NCBI RefSeq assembly: GCF_011777505.1
Contig: NZ_JAATJT010000001.1
Span: 806,001 to 870,000, forward strand
Reading direction: 5' to 3'
DNA length: 64,000 bases
DNA from: Gaetbulibacter sp. S0825
GTDB lineage: Bacteria; Bacteroidota; Bacteroidia; Flavobacteriales; Flavobacteriaceae
Below the pieces are notes generated by a model. It searched no databases and was not told the DNA's origin. It was given only the letters and a program-made list of their open reading frames with translations. This document shows, piece after piece, positions 54,678 to 64,000 of this stretch. Positions within the stretch are counted from its first letter, which is position 1; each line of letters starts with the position of its first letter. Made by a program: the position numbers and the translations under genes.

Positions 54678-55301
54678 ATGGCAAAAAGATCAGCACCAGA
54701 AGTTAATGCAGGCTCTATGGCCGACATTGCTTTCTTACTGTTAATATTTTTCTTAGTAACTACTACCATGGAAAAAGATTCTGGAATTAGCAGAAAGCTA
54801 CCTCCAATGGAAGAATCTGAAGAGGATGTAGTTATTAAGCAGAAAAATATATTTACAGTATTGTTAAATGGTAAGGATCAGTTGCTTGTTGAAGATGAGT
54901 TGATGGAGCTTAAAGACTTAAGAGCAGCAGCTGTTGAGTTTTTAGACAATGGTGGAGGTGAAAATGCAGATGGTCAAAAATGTGATTACTGCAAAGGTAA
55001 AAGAGACACAAACTCATCAGATCATCCAGACAAAGCAATTATTTCCTTAGCGAATAATAGAGAAACATCTTATAAGGCTTACATCTCAGTTCAAAACGAA
55101 TTGGTAGGTGCTTATAATGAGTTAAGAAATCGAAGAGCTTTAGAAATAGGGCCTCAACAAGGTTTTAGAGACATGAACTTTATAGAAATGCAAAAAAACT
55201 ATAAAGACGTTAATTGGCCTGGAAATAGGAAAAAGTTAGAAGAGGTAATAGATCAAATAAAAAAGGAATACCCTCAAAAACTTTCTGAAGTACTAGAATA
55301 A
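54678..55301 (+). CDS. ExbD/TolR-like protein, first of two
   Basis: 207 residues. The start MAKRSAPEVNAGSMADIAFLLLIFFLVTT carries the single N-terminal transmembrane helix with the essential Asp (about D16). The periplasmic part is longer than usual and has a Cys pair (KCDYCKG) in a loop near 100, a possible disulfide or metal site not typical of E. coli ExbD. It couples the proton channel to TonB. Confidence 0.88.
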   Translation: MAKRSAPEVNAGSMADIAFLLLIFFLVTTTMEKDSGISRKLPPMEESEEDVVIKQKNIFTVLLNGKDQLLVEDELMELKDLRAAAVEFLDNGGGENADGQKCDYCKGKRDTNSSDHPDKAIISLANNRETSYKAYISVQNELVGAYNELRNRRALEIGPQQGFRDMNFIEMQKNYKDVNWPGNRKKLEEVIDQIKKEYPQKLSEVLE

Positions 55302-55330
55302 TAATATAAAACTTAATACAACATAATAAT

Positions 55331-55810
55331 ATGTCTAAGTTTAAAAAGAAAAAAGGAGGCGATTTACCAGCGGTAAATACTGCATCATTACCAGATATTG
55401 TATTTATGCTATTATTCTTTTTTATGGTAGCCACTGTAATGAGAGAAGATACGCTTATGATTGAAAACAGATTACCAAGTGCTGATCAAATTGAAAAACT
55501 TGAAAAGAAAAATTTGGTAATGTATATCTATGTTGGTAAACCAAGTAGCTCCTATAAAGCAAAATATGGCGATGAAGCTAGAATTCAATTAAACGATAAG
55601 TTTGCTCAAGTGAGTGAGATTCAAGCATTTATTGCAGCAGAACGTGCTTCTAAAAGAGAAGAAGAAATTCCTTATTTAACAACCTCTTTGAGAGTTGATA
55701 AAGAAGCAAATATGGGAATTGTTGGAGATATTAAGCAGGAACTTAGAAAAGCGAATGCTTTAAAACTTAATTATACCACAACTCAAGGAGATGTTTCTAA
55801 TAATAACTAA
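55331..55810 (+). CDS. ExbD/TolR-like protein, second of two
   Basis: 159 residues. The N-terminus has Lys-rich residues, then the transmembrane helix ASLPDIVFMLLFFFMVATV with the conserved Asp (about D22). The periplasmic domain is of normal ExbD length. It is a paralogue of the gene just before it, separated by 29 bp. The operon ends at the terminator at 55844. Confidence 0.88.
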   Translation: MSKFKKKKGGDLPAVNTASLPDIVFMLLFFFMVATVMREDTLMIENRLPSADQIEKLEKKNLVMYIYVGKPSSSYKAKYGDEARIQLNDKFAQVSEIQAFIAAERASKREEEIPYLTTSLRVDKEANMGIVGDIKQELRKANALKLNYTTTQGDVSNNN

Positions 55811-55843
55811 TTAGAAAATAATCTTAATTTGTTAGATAATATT

Positions 55844-55872
55844 GAAAAGCACTCTAAACTAGGGTGCTTTTC
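55844..55872 (+). terminator. Terminator of the ExbB-ExbD operon
   Basis: GAAAAGCACTCT, loop AAACT, AGGGTGCTTTTC: 12-bp near-perfect stem with T-tract. It closely precedes the next promoter (TATATTTG at 55881). Confidence 0.8.
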
Positions 55873-55904
55873 TTTTGCTTTATATTTGTATTATTGTATC
55901 TATT

Positions 55905-56606
55905 ATGAAAGGATTGTTATTTTTTGTTTTGGCATTATTCTGTATGCAACTTGTTTTCGCTCAAGAGGTAAACAATGTACAAGTTATTGACAGCTTAGAT
56001 CACAAGTATAAAGAAGATCAATACTATTTTGGGGTTACATATAATACTTTGACGAGTATGCCAAATGGGATGAGTCAAAACGGATTCTCAAGTGGTTTTC
56101 ACGTTGGATTAATGAAAGATATGCCAATTAATAAGCGACGCAATGTAGCTATTGGTATTGGGTTAGGATATTCTACAAACTCTATAAACCATAATCTATT
56201 AATCTCAAAAGAGCAGAATGATACTTATACGTATGCGATTTTAGATAACTCGGAATTCACTAAAAATAAATTTGTACAACATCTTGTAGAGATTCCTTTA
56301 GAATTTCGTTGGCGTACGTCAACGGCAAGTACCTATAAGTTTTGGAGAATTTATTCAGGTATAAAATTGGGATATGTATTTGCTTCAAACACAAAATTTA
56401 AAAATGCATCGGAGCAAATAAAGAACAACAATATTAAGGACTTTAACCAATTACAATACGGACTTACTTTTGCCATTGGATACGACTCCTGGAATGCGTA
56501 TTTACACTATACCTTAAATTCAATATTTGATTCTAAAGCCCAAATCGATGATGAAAACTTGGATGTTAAAATGCTAAAAATTGGTATTATGTTATACATT
56601 TTATAA
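55905..56606 (+). CDS. PorT/SprT-like type IX secretion outer-membrane protein
   Basis: About 233 residues from ATG 55905 (MKGLLFFVLALF), with a signal peptide ending VFAQ. The open frame runs to 55875, but the -7 element TATATTTG is at 55881-55888. The beta-barrel segments FGVTYNTLTSMPNG, GFHVGLMKDMPINKRRNVAIG and the C-terminal KIGIMLYIL match the PorT/SprT proteins needed for type IX secretion and gliding. It overlaps the end of the convergent membrane protein gene by 6 bp. Assignment is from recalled pattern similarity, so moderately sure. Confidence 0.6.
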   Translation: MKGLLFFVLALFCMQLVFAQEVNNVQVIDSLDHKYKEDQYYFGVTYNTLTSMPNGMSQNGFSSGFHVGLMKDMPINKRRNVAIGIGLGYSTNSINHNLLISKEQNDTYTYAILDNSEFTKNKFVQHLVEIPLEFRWRTSTASTYKFWRIYSGIKLGYVFASNTKFKNASEQIKNNNIKDFNQLQYGLTFAIGYDSWNAYLHYTLNSIFDSKAQIDDENLDVKMLKIGIMLYIL

Positions 56607-57206
56607 CCAGTAGTTAAGCATAATTATTTGAGGAATCATTCCAATAAATAATCCAATTAAAAGCTCTATATTATTATGTGCTTTTAAATGCAATCTAGAC
56701 GTTGCTATGGCTCCAGCAATAACACACATAAGTATTATTGACCCATTTATATTTATATGGTAATGAATACTAATTCCAATAAAAAACAAAATTACTCCAC
56801 CTGCTGCTACCATATGGATACTTGGCTTAAATTTTAATATTGCCAACATTAAACAAGCTAGAGTAGATAACAATATTCCGATAAAAAAACAGTATAATTC
56901 TATAAGCTCATTTTGAGGTAACACACGTTGTAAAACTAAAAAAATGATAATGCAGTTAAGAGCCAAGGGTAAAATCCGCTCTTTTGTTGTTGGAAGGTTT
57001 ACTGTTTCAACTTTTTTCAAAGTTTTTAAAAGTAAATAAAGTAAAATAGGTAAAACAATAGTTAATATTCCTATAGAAAATAGTTTTGCTTTAATTATTT
57101 CAATAGGAAGATATCTAGGCGACTTAGAGAAAAAGAAAGCGGTACCTAGAAGCGGCATAAATAAAGGATGAAAAATATAAGATATACTTTTTAAAAATCC
57201 ACTCAT
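56601..57206 (-). CDS. Membrane protein with degenerate PAP2-like motifs
   Basis: 201 residues with about six transmembrane helices. Segments PTTKERILPLAL, KPSIHMVAAGG and ATSRLHLKAHNNIE resemble the three PAP2 phosphatase motifs (KxxxxxxRP, PSGH, SRxxxxxHxxxD). The catalytic Asp position is occupied by Asn or Glu and the first motif is loose, so activity is doubtful. It starts 1 bp after the rpoN stop, so it is co-transcribed with rpoN. Confidence 0.55.
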   Translation of the reverse strand: MSGFLKSISYIFHPLFMPLLGTAFFFSKSPRYLPIEIIKAKLFSIGILTIVLPILLYLLLKTLKKVETVNLPTTKERILPLALNCIIIFLVLQRVLPQNELIELYCFFIGILLSTLACLMLAILKFKPSIHMVAAGGVILFFIGISIHYHININGSIILMCVIAGAIATSRLHLKAHNNIELLIGLFIGMIPQIIMLNYWL

Positions 57207-57207
57207 T

Positions 57208-58662
57208 CTAAATTTCTTTTCTTAATCTAGCCACTGGAATGTCCAATTGTTCACGGTATTTAGCTACTGTACGTCTTGCGATTGGATAACCTTTTTCTTT
57301 CAAAATTGCAGCAAGTTTTTCATCGGTTAGTGGTTTCTTTTTGTTTTCCTCTTCAATAACAGTTTCCAATATTTTTTTAATCTCTCTAGTGGAAACATCT
57401 TCTCCTTGATCGTTCTTCATGGACTCACTAAAGAACTCTTTAATCAATTTTGTACCATAAGGTGTATCGACATATTTACTATTAGCCACCCTCGAAACTG
57501 TAGATACATCCATCTCTATTTCGTCTGCTATATCTTTTAAAATCATTGGTTTTAACTTACGTTCATCACCAGTTAAAAAATACTCTTTTTGATAATGCAT
57601 AATGGCACTCATAGTAATAAACAGCGTTTGCTGTCGTTGCCTAATGGCATCAATAAACCATTTTGCAGCATCCAGTTTTTGTTTTATAAAGAGTACTGCA
57701 TCTTTTTGAGATTTAGATTTGTCTTTAGACTCTTTATAACCTTTAAGCATATTATTATATTCTCTAGATACATGGAGTTCTGGAGCATTTCTCCCATTGA
57801 GCGTCAACTCTAACTCGCCATCAACAATTTTGATAGTAAAATCGGGTACTACATGCTCAACCATTCTTGTGTTACCTGAAAAAGAACCACCAGGTTTAGG
57901 GTTTAAGCGTTCAATTTCATGAATAGCATCTTTTAGTTGTGTTTCGGTAATGTCAAATTTTTGTAGTAGCTTTTTGTAGTGTTTTTTTGTAAACTGCTCA
58001 AAGGCTTTGTCTATAATTTTTTGAGCTAATTCAATGCTAGGCGTAGGCGTTTTACGGTGTAATTGTATACTTAAACATTCTTGCAAACCTCTTGCGCCAA
58101 CTCCAGCTGGGTCTAATTGCTGTACTATGGCAAGCACACTTTCTATTTTATCTTCGGTTGTATAAACATTTTGTGTAAACGCCAAATCGTCCATAATATC
58201 GGAAAGTTCACGCCTTATATAACCACTTTCATCCACACTGCCTACTAAGAACAAAGCGATTTGCTCTTCTTCATCGTCGAGTCTAAATGTGTTTAATTGT
58301 GATTTTAAATGCTGAGTAAAAGATGTTCCTGAAGCATAAGGCACACTTTTGTCTTCATCATCAATGCTATAATTGTTTGCCTGCATTCTATAATCAGGAA
58401 TCTCATCATCGCTTAAATATTCATCAACGTTGATGTCTTCAGCATTTATTGATTCACTATCGTTATAATCTTCTGTATTGTCGAAATCATCATCAAGTTC
58501 ATCTGTTTTATCTTTGCCACTTTCAAGAGCTGGGTTTTCTTCCAATTCTTGTTTTAATCTCTGTTCAAAAGCTTGTGTAGGTAACTGGATTAACTTCATC
58601 AGCTGTATTTGCTGAGGCGATAATTTTTGAGATAATTTAAATTGTAAATACTGCTTAAGCAT
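57208..58662 (-). CDS. rpoN: RNA polymerase sigma-54 factor
   Basis: 484 residues. Region I is the Gln/Leu-rich activator-interacting part (LKQYLQFKLSQKLSPQQIQLMKLIQ, beginning residues). An acidic region II follows (about 55-95). The core-binding and DNA-binding domains include the helix-turn-helix DIADEIEMDVSTVSRVANSKYV and the RpoN box ARRTVAKYREQL near the C-terminus. It directs transcription from -24/-12 promoters, which needs an AAA+ activator not in this window. Confidence 0.95.
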   Translation of the reverse strand: MLKQYLQFKLSQKLSPQQIQLMKLIQLPTQAFEQRLKQELEENPALESGKDKTDELDDDFDNTEDYNDSESINAEDINVDEYLSDDEIPDYRMQANNYSIDDEDKSVPYASGTSFTQHLKSQLNTFRLDDEEEQIALFLVGSVDESGYIRRELSDIMDDLAFTQNVYTTEDKIESVLAIVQQLDPAGVGARGLQECLSIQLHRKTPTPSIELAQKIIDKAFEQFTKKHYKKLLQKFDITETQLKDAIHEIERLNPKPGGSFSGNTRMVEHVVPDFTIKIVDGELELTLNGRNAPELHVSREYNNMLKGYKESKDKSKSQKDAVLFIKQKLDAAKWFIDAIRQRQQTLFITMSAIMHYQKEYFLTGDERKLKPMILKDIADEIEMDVSTVSRVANSKYVDTPYGTKLIKEFFSESMKNDQGEDVSTREIKKILETVIEEENKKKPLTDEKLAAILKEKGYPIARRTVAKYREQLDIPVARLRKEI

Positions 58663-58690
58663 TGTGTTATTTGGGTTTAGAGTAAAAATA

Positions 58691-58731
58691 AAAAAAACAA
58701 TCTACATTATGTTAGAACGAAGATTGTTTTA
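58691..58731 (-). terminator. Terminator of asnS
   Basis: ACAATCT (58697-58703) and AGATTGT (58721-58727) form the stem. On the minus strand a run of U follows. It lies about 25 bp after the asnS stop. Confidence 0.7.
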
Positions 58732-58755
58732 TTAAAATATATTTATTCTTAAAAA

Positions 58756-60189
58756 TTAGAACTCGGCATTTTGAGGTGTTCTTGGATAAGGAATTACGTC
58801 TCTAATGTTACCCATACCAGTAACAAACATTACTAAACGTTCAAAACCTAGTCCAAATCCTGAATGCACAGCTGTTCCGTATTTTCTTAAATCTAGATAC
58901 CACCAAAGTTCCTCTTCAGGAATATCTAATGCAGCCATTTTTTCTTTAAGAACCTCTAGTCGTTCTTCACGCTGACTTCCACCTACTATTTCCCCAATCC
59001 CAGGGAATAAAATATCCATAGCGCGAACTGTTTTTTCATCCTCATTCAAGCGCATATAAAACGCTTTGATGTTTGCAGGATAATCAAATAAGATTACAGG
59101 GCATTTAAAGTGTTTTTCAACTAAAAACCGTTCATGCTCACTTTGTAAATCTGCTCCCCATTCATCAATTAAATATTGAAATTTCTTTTTCTTGTTTGGT
59201 TTAGAATTTCTTAATATATCAATAGCTTCAGTATAGCTAACTCTTTTAAAGTTATTATCTACAACAAATCTTAGCTTGTCTGTAAGCGTCATTTCATTTC
59301 GCTCAATTTGAGGTTTCGATTTATCTTCTTGTATTTGACGTTGCTCTAAAAAGGCTAAGTCTTCTTTGTTGTTTTCTAGCACATAATTTAATACGGATTT
59401 CATGAAATCTTCAGCTAAATCCATATTACCATCTAAATCCATAAAAGCTACTTCAGGCTCTATCATCCAAAATTCTGATAAGTGACGGGACGTATTAGAG
59501 TTTTCTGCTCTAAACGTTGGTCCAAACGTATATACTTTACCAAGAGACATGGCATAGGTTTCAGCTTCTAATTGACCAGAAACGGTTAGATTAGCTTCTT
59601 TACCAAAGAAATCTTGAGAATAGTCTACTTTTCCATCTTCAGTAAGTGGTGGGTTTTTAGCATCGAGTGTACTCACTCGAAACATTTCACCAGCACCTTC
59701 GGCATCACTACCAGTTATAATTGGTGTATGCATATTATAAAATCCATTTTCAGTAAAATACTTGTGAACTGCAAATGATAATGATGAACGTAAACGCATT
59801 ACAGCACTAAATGTATTTGTTCTAGTGCGCAAATGAGCATTTTCACGTAAAAACTCTAGTGAGTGTTTTTTAGGTTGAATAGGATATGTTTCTGGGTCTG
59901 AATCTCCTAAAACCTCTATTGATGTTGCTTGAACTTCAACGTTTTGGCCCTTTCCTTGACTCTCAACCAAAAGCCCTTTTATGTAAACCGCTGCTCCAGT
60001 AGTAATTCTTTTAAGAATAGCTTCATCAGTATTTTCAAAATCTACTACGCATTGAATATTATTGATAGTAGATCCATCATTTAGAGCAATAAAACGATTG
60101 GCTCTAAAGGTTCTAACCCAACCTTTAACTTCTACATCTATTAATGTGGTTTCTTGAGAAAGTAATTCTGAAACGGTACTTAATTTCAT
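58756..60189 (-). CDS. asnS: Asparaginyl-tRNA synthetase
   Basis: 477 residues. An N-terminal OB-fold anticodon domain (about 1-110) is followed by the class II core. Motif 2 is in [18 protein letters not shown] and motif 3 is [16 protein letters not shown]. The C-terminal [16 protein letters not shown] distinguishes AsnRS from AspRS. It charges tRNA-Asn. A -7 element TATCTTTG at 60210-60217 (minus strand) gives a leader of about 17 nt. Confidence 0.95.
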   Translation of the reverse strand: MKLSTVSELLSQETTLIDVEVKGWVRTFRANRFIALNDGSTINNIQCVVDFENTDEAILKRITTGAAVYIKGLLVESQGKGQNVEVQATSIEVLGDSDPETYPIQPKKHSLEFLRENAHLRTRTNTFSAVMRLRSSLSFAVHKYFTENGFYNMHTPIITGSDAEGAGEMFRVSTLDAKNPPLTEDGKVDYSQDFFGKEANLTVSGQLEAETYAMSLGKVYTFGPTFRAENSNTSRHLSEFWMIEPEVAFMDLDGNMDLAEDFMKSVLNYVLENNKEDLAFLEQRQIQEDKSKPQIERNEMTLTDKLRFVVDNNFKRVSYTEAIDILRNSKPNKKKKFQYLIDEWGADLQSEHERFLVEKHFKCPVILFDYPANIKAFYMRLNEDEKTVRAMDILFPGIGEIVGGSQREERLEVLKEKMAALDIPEEELWWYLDLRKYGTAVHSGFGLGFERLVMFVTGMGNIRDVIPYPRTPQNAEF

Positions 60190-60232
60190 GGTTCATTTAA
60201 TTTAAGCTGCAAAGATAAGGCATTCCTCTAAA

Positions 60233-62629
60233 TTATTTATCGGCATTTTTATCTTCTTCATCTGGAATAATTCTAAAGTGAGGTTCTTTTAAAACCTCTT
60301 TGTTGGCAATGCTTCTTTCTAATGATAATAAAAGAGATGGTAACAATAATAAATTGGCTAACATAGCGAATAATAATGTTCCAGATACTAAGGCACCAAG
60401 AGCCACCGTACCTCCGAAATTAGATATTATAAATACTGAAAATCCAAAGAATAATACGATAGAGGTATAGAACATACTGACACCAGTTTCTCTTAATGCT
60501 GCGTATACCGATTTTTTAATCCTCCAGTGATTTGCTTGCAATTCTTGTCTGTATTTTGCTAGGAAATGGATAGTATCGTCTACCGAAATACCGAACGCAA
60601 TACTGAACACTAAGATTGTGGAGGGTTTTATGGGTACACCTAAATAACCCATTAAACCAGCTGTAATAAGCAATGGTAATAAATTAGGAATTAACGACAC
60701 AATAATCATTCTAAATGACCTAAACATATAAGCCATAAAAAGCGATATTAAGAAAATGGCTAACGATAAGGATAAGATGAGGTTATTTACTAGATACTTG
60801 GTTCCCTTTTGAAATAAATACGCTTTTCCAGTAATAATTACATCGTATCTATCTTTTGGAAATACTTTATCAATTTTTGTGCGAAGATTGTCTTCAATTC
60901 GTTCCATTTTATCTATACCACTATCTTTCATAAACGTGGTAATTCTAGCATATTGTCCAGTAGAATCTACAAAGTTTTTAAGCAGATCTACATCACTTGA
61001 AGAATTTTTTGCATAAGATAGAATGAAGCTATTTTCCTGAGATGTAGGTAACTGATAATATTTTAGGTTGCCATTATAATAAGCTTGCTTCGAGTATTTT
61101 ACCAAACTAACAACAGAAATTGGTTTTGAAAGTTCAGGCGTTTCAATAATGAGCTCCTCAAGATCGTTCATTCGTTTTAATGTAGAGAGTTTCATAACTC
61201 CCTTTTTACGATTGGTATTCACCATAATTTCTAATGGCATAATGCCATTAAATTCTTCTTCAAAAAAGCGAATATCTTCAAAAAAAGCAGCCTTTTTTGG
61301 CATATCTTCAATTAAACTACCAGATATTTTTATTTGATAAATACCAATAATACTAGCTATTAACAAGATTAATGCAGTTACATAAATAGTAATTTTTCTA
61401 TGCCTTACCATGTTTTCCATCCAATCAACAAACCCATTTATCCAACGCTTATTTAAATGCTCTAAATGCTTGTCTTTTGGCATTGGCATATAACTATAAA
61501 TAATAGGAATAATAAGAAGGCATAGCAGGAAAATCCCAAGAATACTAAGCGAAGCAACAGTACCAAACTCTTTTAGTAATTTACTTTCGGTAATAATAAA
61601 GGTTGCAAAACCAGACGCAGTAGTTACGTTGGTCATTAAAGTGGCATTTCCAATTTTAGTAATTACACGCTGTAAAGACTTAGCCTTGTTACCATGTTTG
61701 TTTACTTCATGCTGATATTTATTAATTAAAAATATACAGTTAGGTATACCAATAACGATAATTAAAGGCGGAATTAAAGCTGTAAGTACAGTAATTTCAT
61801 ATTCTAATAAACCAATAATACCAAAGGTCCACATTACGCCAATCAATACTACAAACATTGAAATAAAGGTGGCTCTAAAAGACCTGAAAAAGAAAAAGAA
61901 AATGCAGGAAGTCACTAATAAAGCTGCACCAATAAATAGACTTATTTCGTCAATAATATTTTGTGAATTTAGGGTGCGTATGTATGGCATTCCAGATACA
62001 CGAACATCGAGACCATAGGTAGTCTCAAATGCTTCAATTTTTGGTATAAGAATCTTAGTTATAAAATCTTTTCTTGCAGGAGTATTGACAATTGATTTTT
62101 CAAGATATATAGCAGACCTAATAGTTTTGGTCTCCTTATTAAACAAGAAATTATCATAAAAAGGATACTGCTCAAAGAGTTGCTCTTGCAACTCTTTAAG
62201 TTCATTAACATTGCTAATGGAATCCTTTATAAACGGTTCAAGATCAAACTGCTCTTTTTGGGTGTTCTTTATTAATTTTTGAAGATCATAAATAGAAACA
62301 ACTGTTTCAACTTCTTTATTAGATTTAAAACTAGTAGATAGTTTATTCCAGGCATTTAAGTTTTCAACTGTAAAAAGTGAAGAATCTTTAATCCCAAGAA
62401 CAATTAAGTTCCCTTCTTCTCCAAACGTTTCTAAAAAAGAATTGTATTCTAAATTTACACTATGCTCATCTGGTAATAAATTTGCTTCGGTATAAGTAAA
62501 TCGCATTTTATCCCATTGCAAACTAAAAAAGACTGTTGCAGTAATTACAACTAGAATAATTCCAATTCTATTTCTAAGAATTAATCTAGCAATAGCTTCC
62601 CAAAAACCAACCGAAAAAAGTTTTGTCAT
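60233..62629 (-). CDS. MMPL/SSD-family RND transporter
   Basis: 798 residues in two repeats, each with one helix, a periplasmic loop and a five-helix bundle. The helix-4 segment LVFSIAFGISVDDTIHFLAKYRQE and its first-half counterpart ALIPPLIIVIGIPNCIFLINKYQHE are the family signatures. Such proteins export lipids, hopanoids or other hydrophobic molecules; no adaptor or outer-membrane partner is adjacent except the barrel protein downstream. A -7 element TACCTTTG lies at 62647-62654. Confidence 0.88.
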   Translation of the reverse strand: MTKLFSVGFWEAIARLILRNRIGIILVVITATVFFSLQWDKMRFTYTEANLLPDEHSVNLEYNSFLETFGEEGNLIVLGIKDSSLFTVENLNAWNKLSTSFKSNKEVETVVSIYDLQKLIKNTQKEQFDLEPFIKDSISNVNELKELQEQLFEQYPFYDNFLFNKETKTIRSAIYLEKSIVNTPARKDFITKILIPKIEAFETTYGLDVRVSGMPYIRTLNSQNIIDEISLFIGAALLVTSCIFFFFFRSFRATFISMFVVLIGVMWTFGIIGLLEYEITVLTALIPPLIIVIGIPNCIFLINKYQHEVNKHGNKAKSLQRVITKIGNATLMTNVTTASGFATFIITESKLLKEFGTVASLSILGIFLLCLLIIPIIYSYMPMPKDKHLEHLNKRWINGFVDWMENMVRHRKITIYVTALILLIASIIGIYQIKISGSLIEDMPKKAAFFEDIRFFEEEFNGIMPLEIMVNTNRKKGVMKLSTLKRMNDLEELIIETPELSKPISVVSLVKYSKQAYYNGNLKYYQLPTSQENSFILSYAKNSSSDVDLLKNFVDSTGQYARITTFMKDSGIDKMERIEDNLRTKIDKVFPKDRYDVIITGKAYLFQKGTKYLVNNLILSLSLAIFLISLFMAYMFRSFRMIIVSLIPNLLPLLITAGLMGYLGVPIKPSTILVFSIAFGISVDDTIHFLAKYRQELQANHWRIKKSVYAALRETGVSMFYTSIVLFFGFSVFIISNFGGTVALGALVSGTLLFAMLANLLLLPSLLLSLERSIANKEVLKEPHFRIIPDEEDKNADK

Positions 62630-62701
62630 AGCAAAATTAATGGCTGCAAAGGTAGATAAAATGAATAGATTATTCTCCTAAAATACAAGGATTTAATAGT
62701 A

Positions 62702-63979
62702 TTAGTCCAGACTAATATTAAAAGTAAATTTAATGGCGATGTTATCCTCAAGATTTGGTAAATGATAAGCACCATAACGATAAGCGAAACTTAACCCAAA
62801 ACCAAAAAACAACTTGTTTATTTCTAGTCCAGACTCTGTAAACCCTTTATCGAGCGTATTGAAACTAATACCTTCATGTCTAAATGTGTCTTTCATAGTG
62901 CCAAGCGCAAATCGAGAAATTAAAACGAGCTGAGGCTTAAACCAAGGAGAAATATTGAATGGTGCTAAGGCATGTTTTATTTGAAAAGTCACAAATGAAT
63001 CTGAAAAGAACTCATTAAAATACATGGTTTCAAAACTATTGGTACCAGCAACAGAAAACCTATTCCATATTGTTTCTTTATTCACATTATTGGGATACGC
63101 ATGGTACATATGGGTAAGTGGTGTGTTTTCACTTGTTATACCTGTGGTTAAAACTAATTCAGTAGAGGCATTATTTTTGTAATTAAATTTTTGAATGGTT
63201 CTAAAATCCAATTTTGAAAAACTTAAATCACCACCTAATACATCCGCTAAACTTTTGGTGTACTGAAGCGTAAATTTTGGATAACCTATAGTAGTTTCGT
63301 CAATACCATTATCGGTATATTCAAAATCACTAAAAGGGTTCCATTGCCATGAGGTTTTAAACAAGGTTAAATCGTAACTGTTAAAACTTCCTTGAGAACC
63401 TAGGTTAAAAGTATAATTGTAAGTTGGAGTTATTTTACTCACACCAAACTCAGTTTCGGTTATGACTTTTGGAAGTAATTGATGCTCAATAGATACTGTT
63501 TTAGAAATATATTTATGAAATAAATCAATATTAATTAATCGAGGCTCAAAAAATTGAAAGAAACGCTTATCTGTTAAAAAATTTGAACTTCCTGTTTCTT
63601 GTAAATCGCTTGTGTATGTTAGGTTAATCCAGGTGTTTGTCTTTTTTGCAACTTTAAAACCACCACCAAAACTATATTTAAAATTGTGGTCTAGAAAACC
63701 ATAAACGGTATAACCTTGCAATCTAAAATTAGATGAAAACTCAGTATTTGTGACACCTCCCAAACCAGTTCTAAATCCTTCATATTGGTTGTATTTTATT
63801 AAATACCTTAAATCAATATTTATGTATTTAGTAGGAAAGTAACCATTGCCAATACTCCGTAAGAACTCTGCTTTTTTGATAGAATCTTGTTGACTTGTCT
63901 TAACAGAAGTGCTATCTACTTGAGATAATCCTTTATTTGAGAAAAGGAGAATAAATAGTAAGGGCAAAAAATACTTCAT
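62702..63979 (-). CDS. Outer-membrane beta-barrel protein related to the C-terminal part of DUF5686
   Basis: 425 residues with its own signal peptide (residues 1-19, ending KGLSQ). The barrel resembles the C-terminal half of DUF5686 proteins: YEGFRTGLGGVTN, FRLQGYTVYGFLDHNFKYSFGGGF, and the closing strand IAIKFTFNISL. Full DUF5686 proteins are about twice as long, with a carboxypeptidase-regulatory-like domain first. Here that part is absent, but the signal peptide shows that it is a complete short variant. It is 72 bp upstream of the MMPL exporter on the same strand, so a shared role in export across the envelope is possible. Confidence 0.6.
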   Translation of the reverse strand: MKYFLPLLFILLFSNKGLSQVDSTSVKTSQQDSIKKAEFLRSIGNGYFPTKYINIDLRYLIKYNQYEGFRTGLGGVTNTEFSSNFRLQGYTVYGFLDHNFKYSFGGGFKVAKKTNTWINLTYTSDLQETGSSNFLTDKRFFQFFEPRLINIDLFHKYISKTVSIEHQLLPKVITETEFGVSKITPTYNYTFNLGSQGSFNSYDLTLFKTSWQWNPFSDFEYTDNGIDETTIGYPKFTLQYTKSLADVLGGDLSFSKLDFRTIQKFNYKNNASTELVLTTGITSENTPLTHMYHAYPNNVNKETIWNRFSVAGTNSFETMYFNEFFSDSFVTFQIKHALAPFNISPWFKPQLVLISRFALGTMKDTFRHEGISFNTLDKGFTESGLEINKLFFGFGLSFAYRYGAYHLPNLEDNIAIKFTFNISLD

Positions 63980-64000
63980 ATAGGGAATTAAAGTAAGTAT

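Noticed and set aside
1-64000. Mobile elements, prophage, CRISPR arrays
   Set aside because: No transposase, integrase, phage structural gene, terminal inverted repeat pair or regularly spaced repeat-spacer array was seen on either strand.

Overview
The window is a chromosomal segment of an AT-rich member of the Bacteroidota, most likely a (marine) Flavobacteriaceae. Support comes from TAnnTTTG-type -7 promoter elements in front of many genes, a TonB receptor with a carboxypeptidase-regulatory-like N-terminus, LES-like surface lipoprotein signals (Cys followed by SSSDD), a PorT/SprT-like type IX secretion protein, a DUF5686-like barrel and a clade II (Sec-type) nitrous oxide reductase cluster. 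I see no phage, insertion sequence or CRISPR array. One tRNA (Ser-GGA) is present.

Layout. 1-5.7 kb: outer-membrane protein, HupE/UreJ-like membrane protein, dCMP deaminase plus S41 protease, a reductase-like flavoprotein, MarC and a DUF3109-like protein. 6-9.7 kb: class Ia ribonucleotide reductase (nrdB, nrdA). 9.8-22.3 kb: a phosphate-acquisition neighbourhood with a Na+/phosphate cotransporter, a PiT-type permease, an OprO/OprP-type porin, a MORN-like protein, and a TonB receptor paired with an internally duplicated beta-helix surface lipoprotein. 22.4-29.8 kb: housekeeping genes (dgt, dxs, tadA, aspS) and a ClC protein. 29.9-36.6 kb: a TetR-TolC-MFP-RND efflux operon. 36.7-38.1 kb: polyprenyl synthase. 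38.1-45.7 kb: complete nos cluster (nosZ, nosL, nosD, nosF, nosY, cytochrome c, fasciclin lipoprotein, membrane protein) divergent from an Rrf2 regulator with three cysteines. 45.7-49.7 kb: sucA-sucB. 49.8-64 kb: a possible 33-residue membrane peptide, a NarL-type response regulator, tatD, ansA, tRNA-Ser, an ExbB/ExbD operon with a PorT-like gene, rpoN, asnS, an MMPL exporter and a DUF5686-like barrel.

The most interesting material is regulatory. (1) Between the phosphate porin and the MORN-like gene there is a minus-strand intrinsic terminator with no minus-strand gene before it. The presumptive RNA carries a segment complementary to the translation-start leaders of the Na+/phosphate cotransporter (17 nt), the phosphate porin (12 + 7 nt) and, more weakly, the TonB receptor (9 nt). 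This looks like an undescribed trans-acting small RNA for phosphate uptake. (2) GTTAA-type units repeated every 11 bp, in the manner of Pho boxes, lie upstream of the TonB receptor (seven units), the MORN-like gene or small RNA (four units) and the porin (two to three units). (3) A palindrome of CRP/FNR geometry (ATGAC-N4-GTCAT) is centred about 41 bp from three inferred start sites: both divergent nos/rrf2 promoters and the Na+/phosphate cotransporter promoter. (4) Several genes have their -7 box so close to the start codon that the mRNA would be nearly leaderless. (5) The ClC protein has Leu in place of the gating Glu. All promoter and RNA statements are inferences from reading the sequence; no search or expression data were available.
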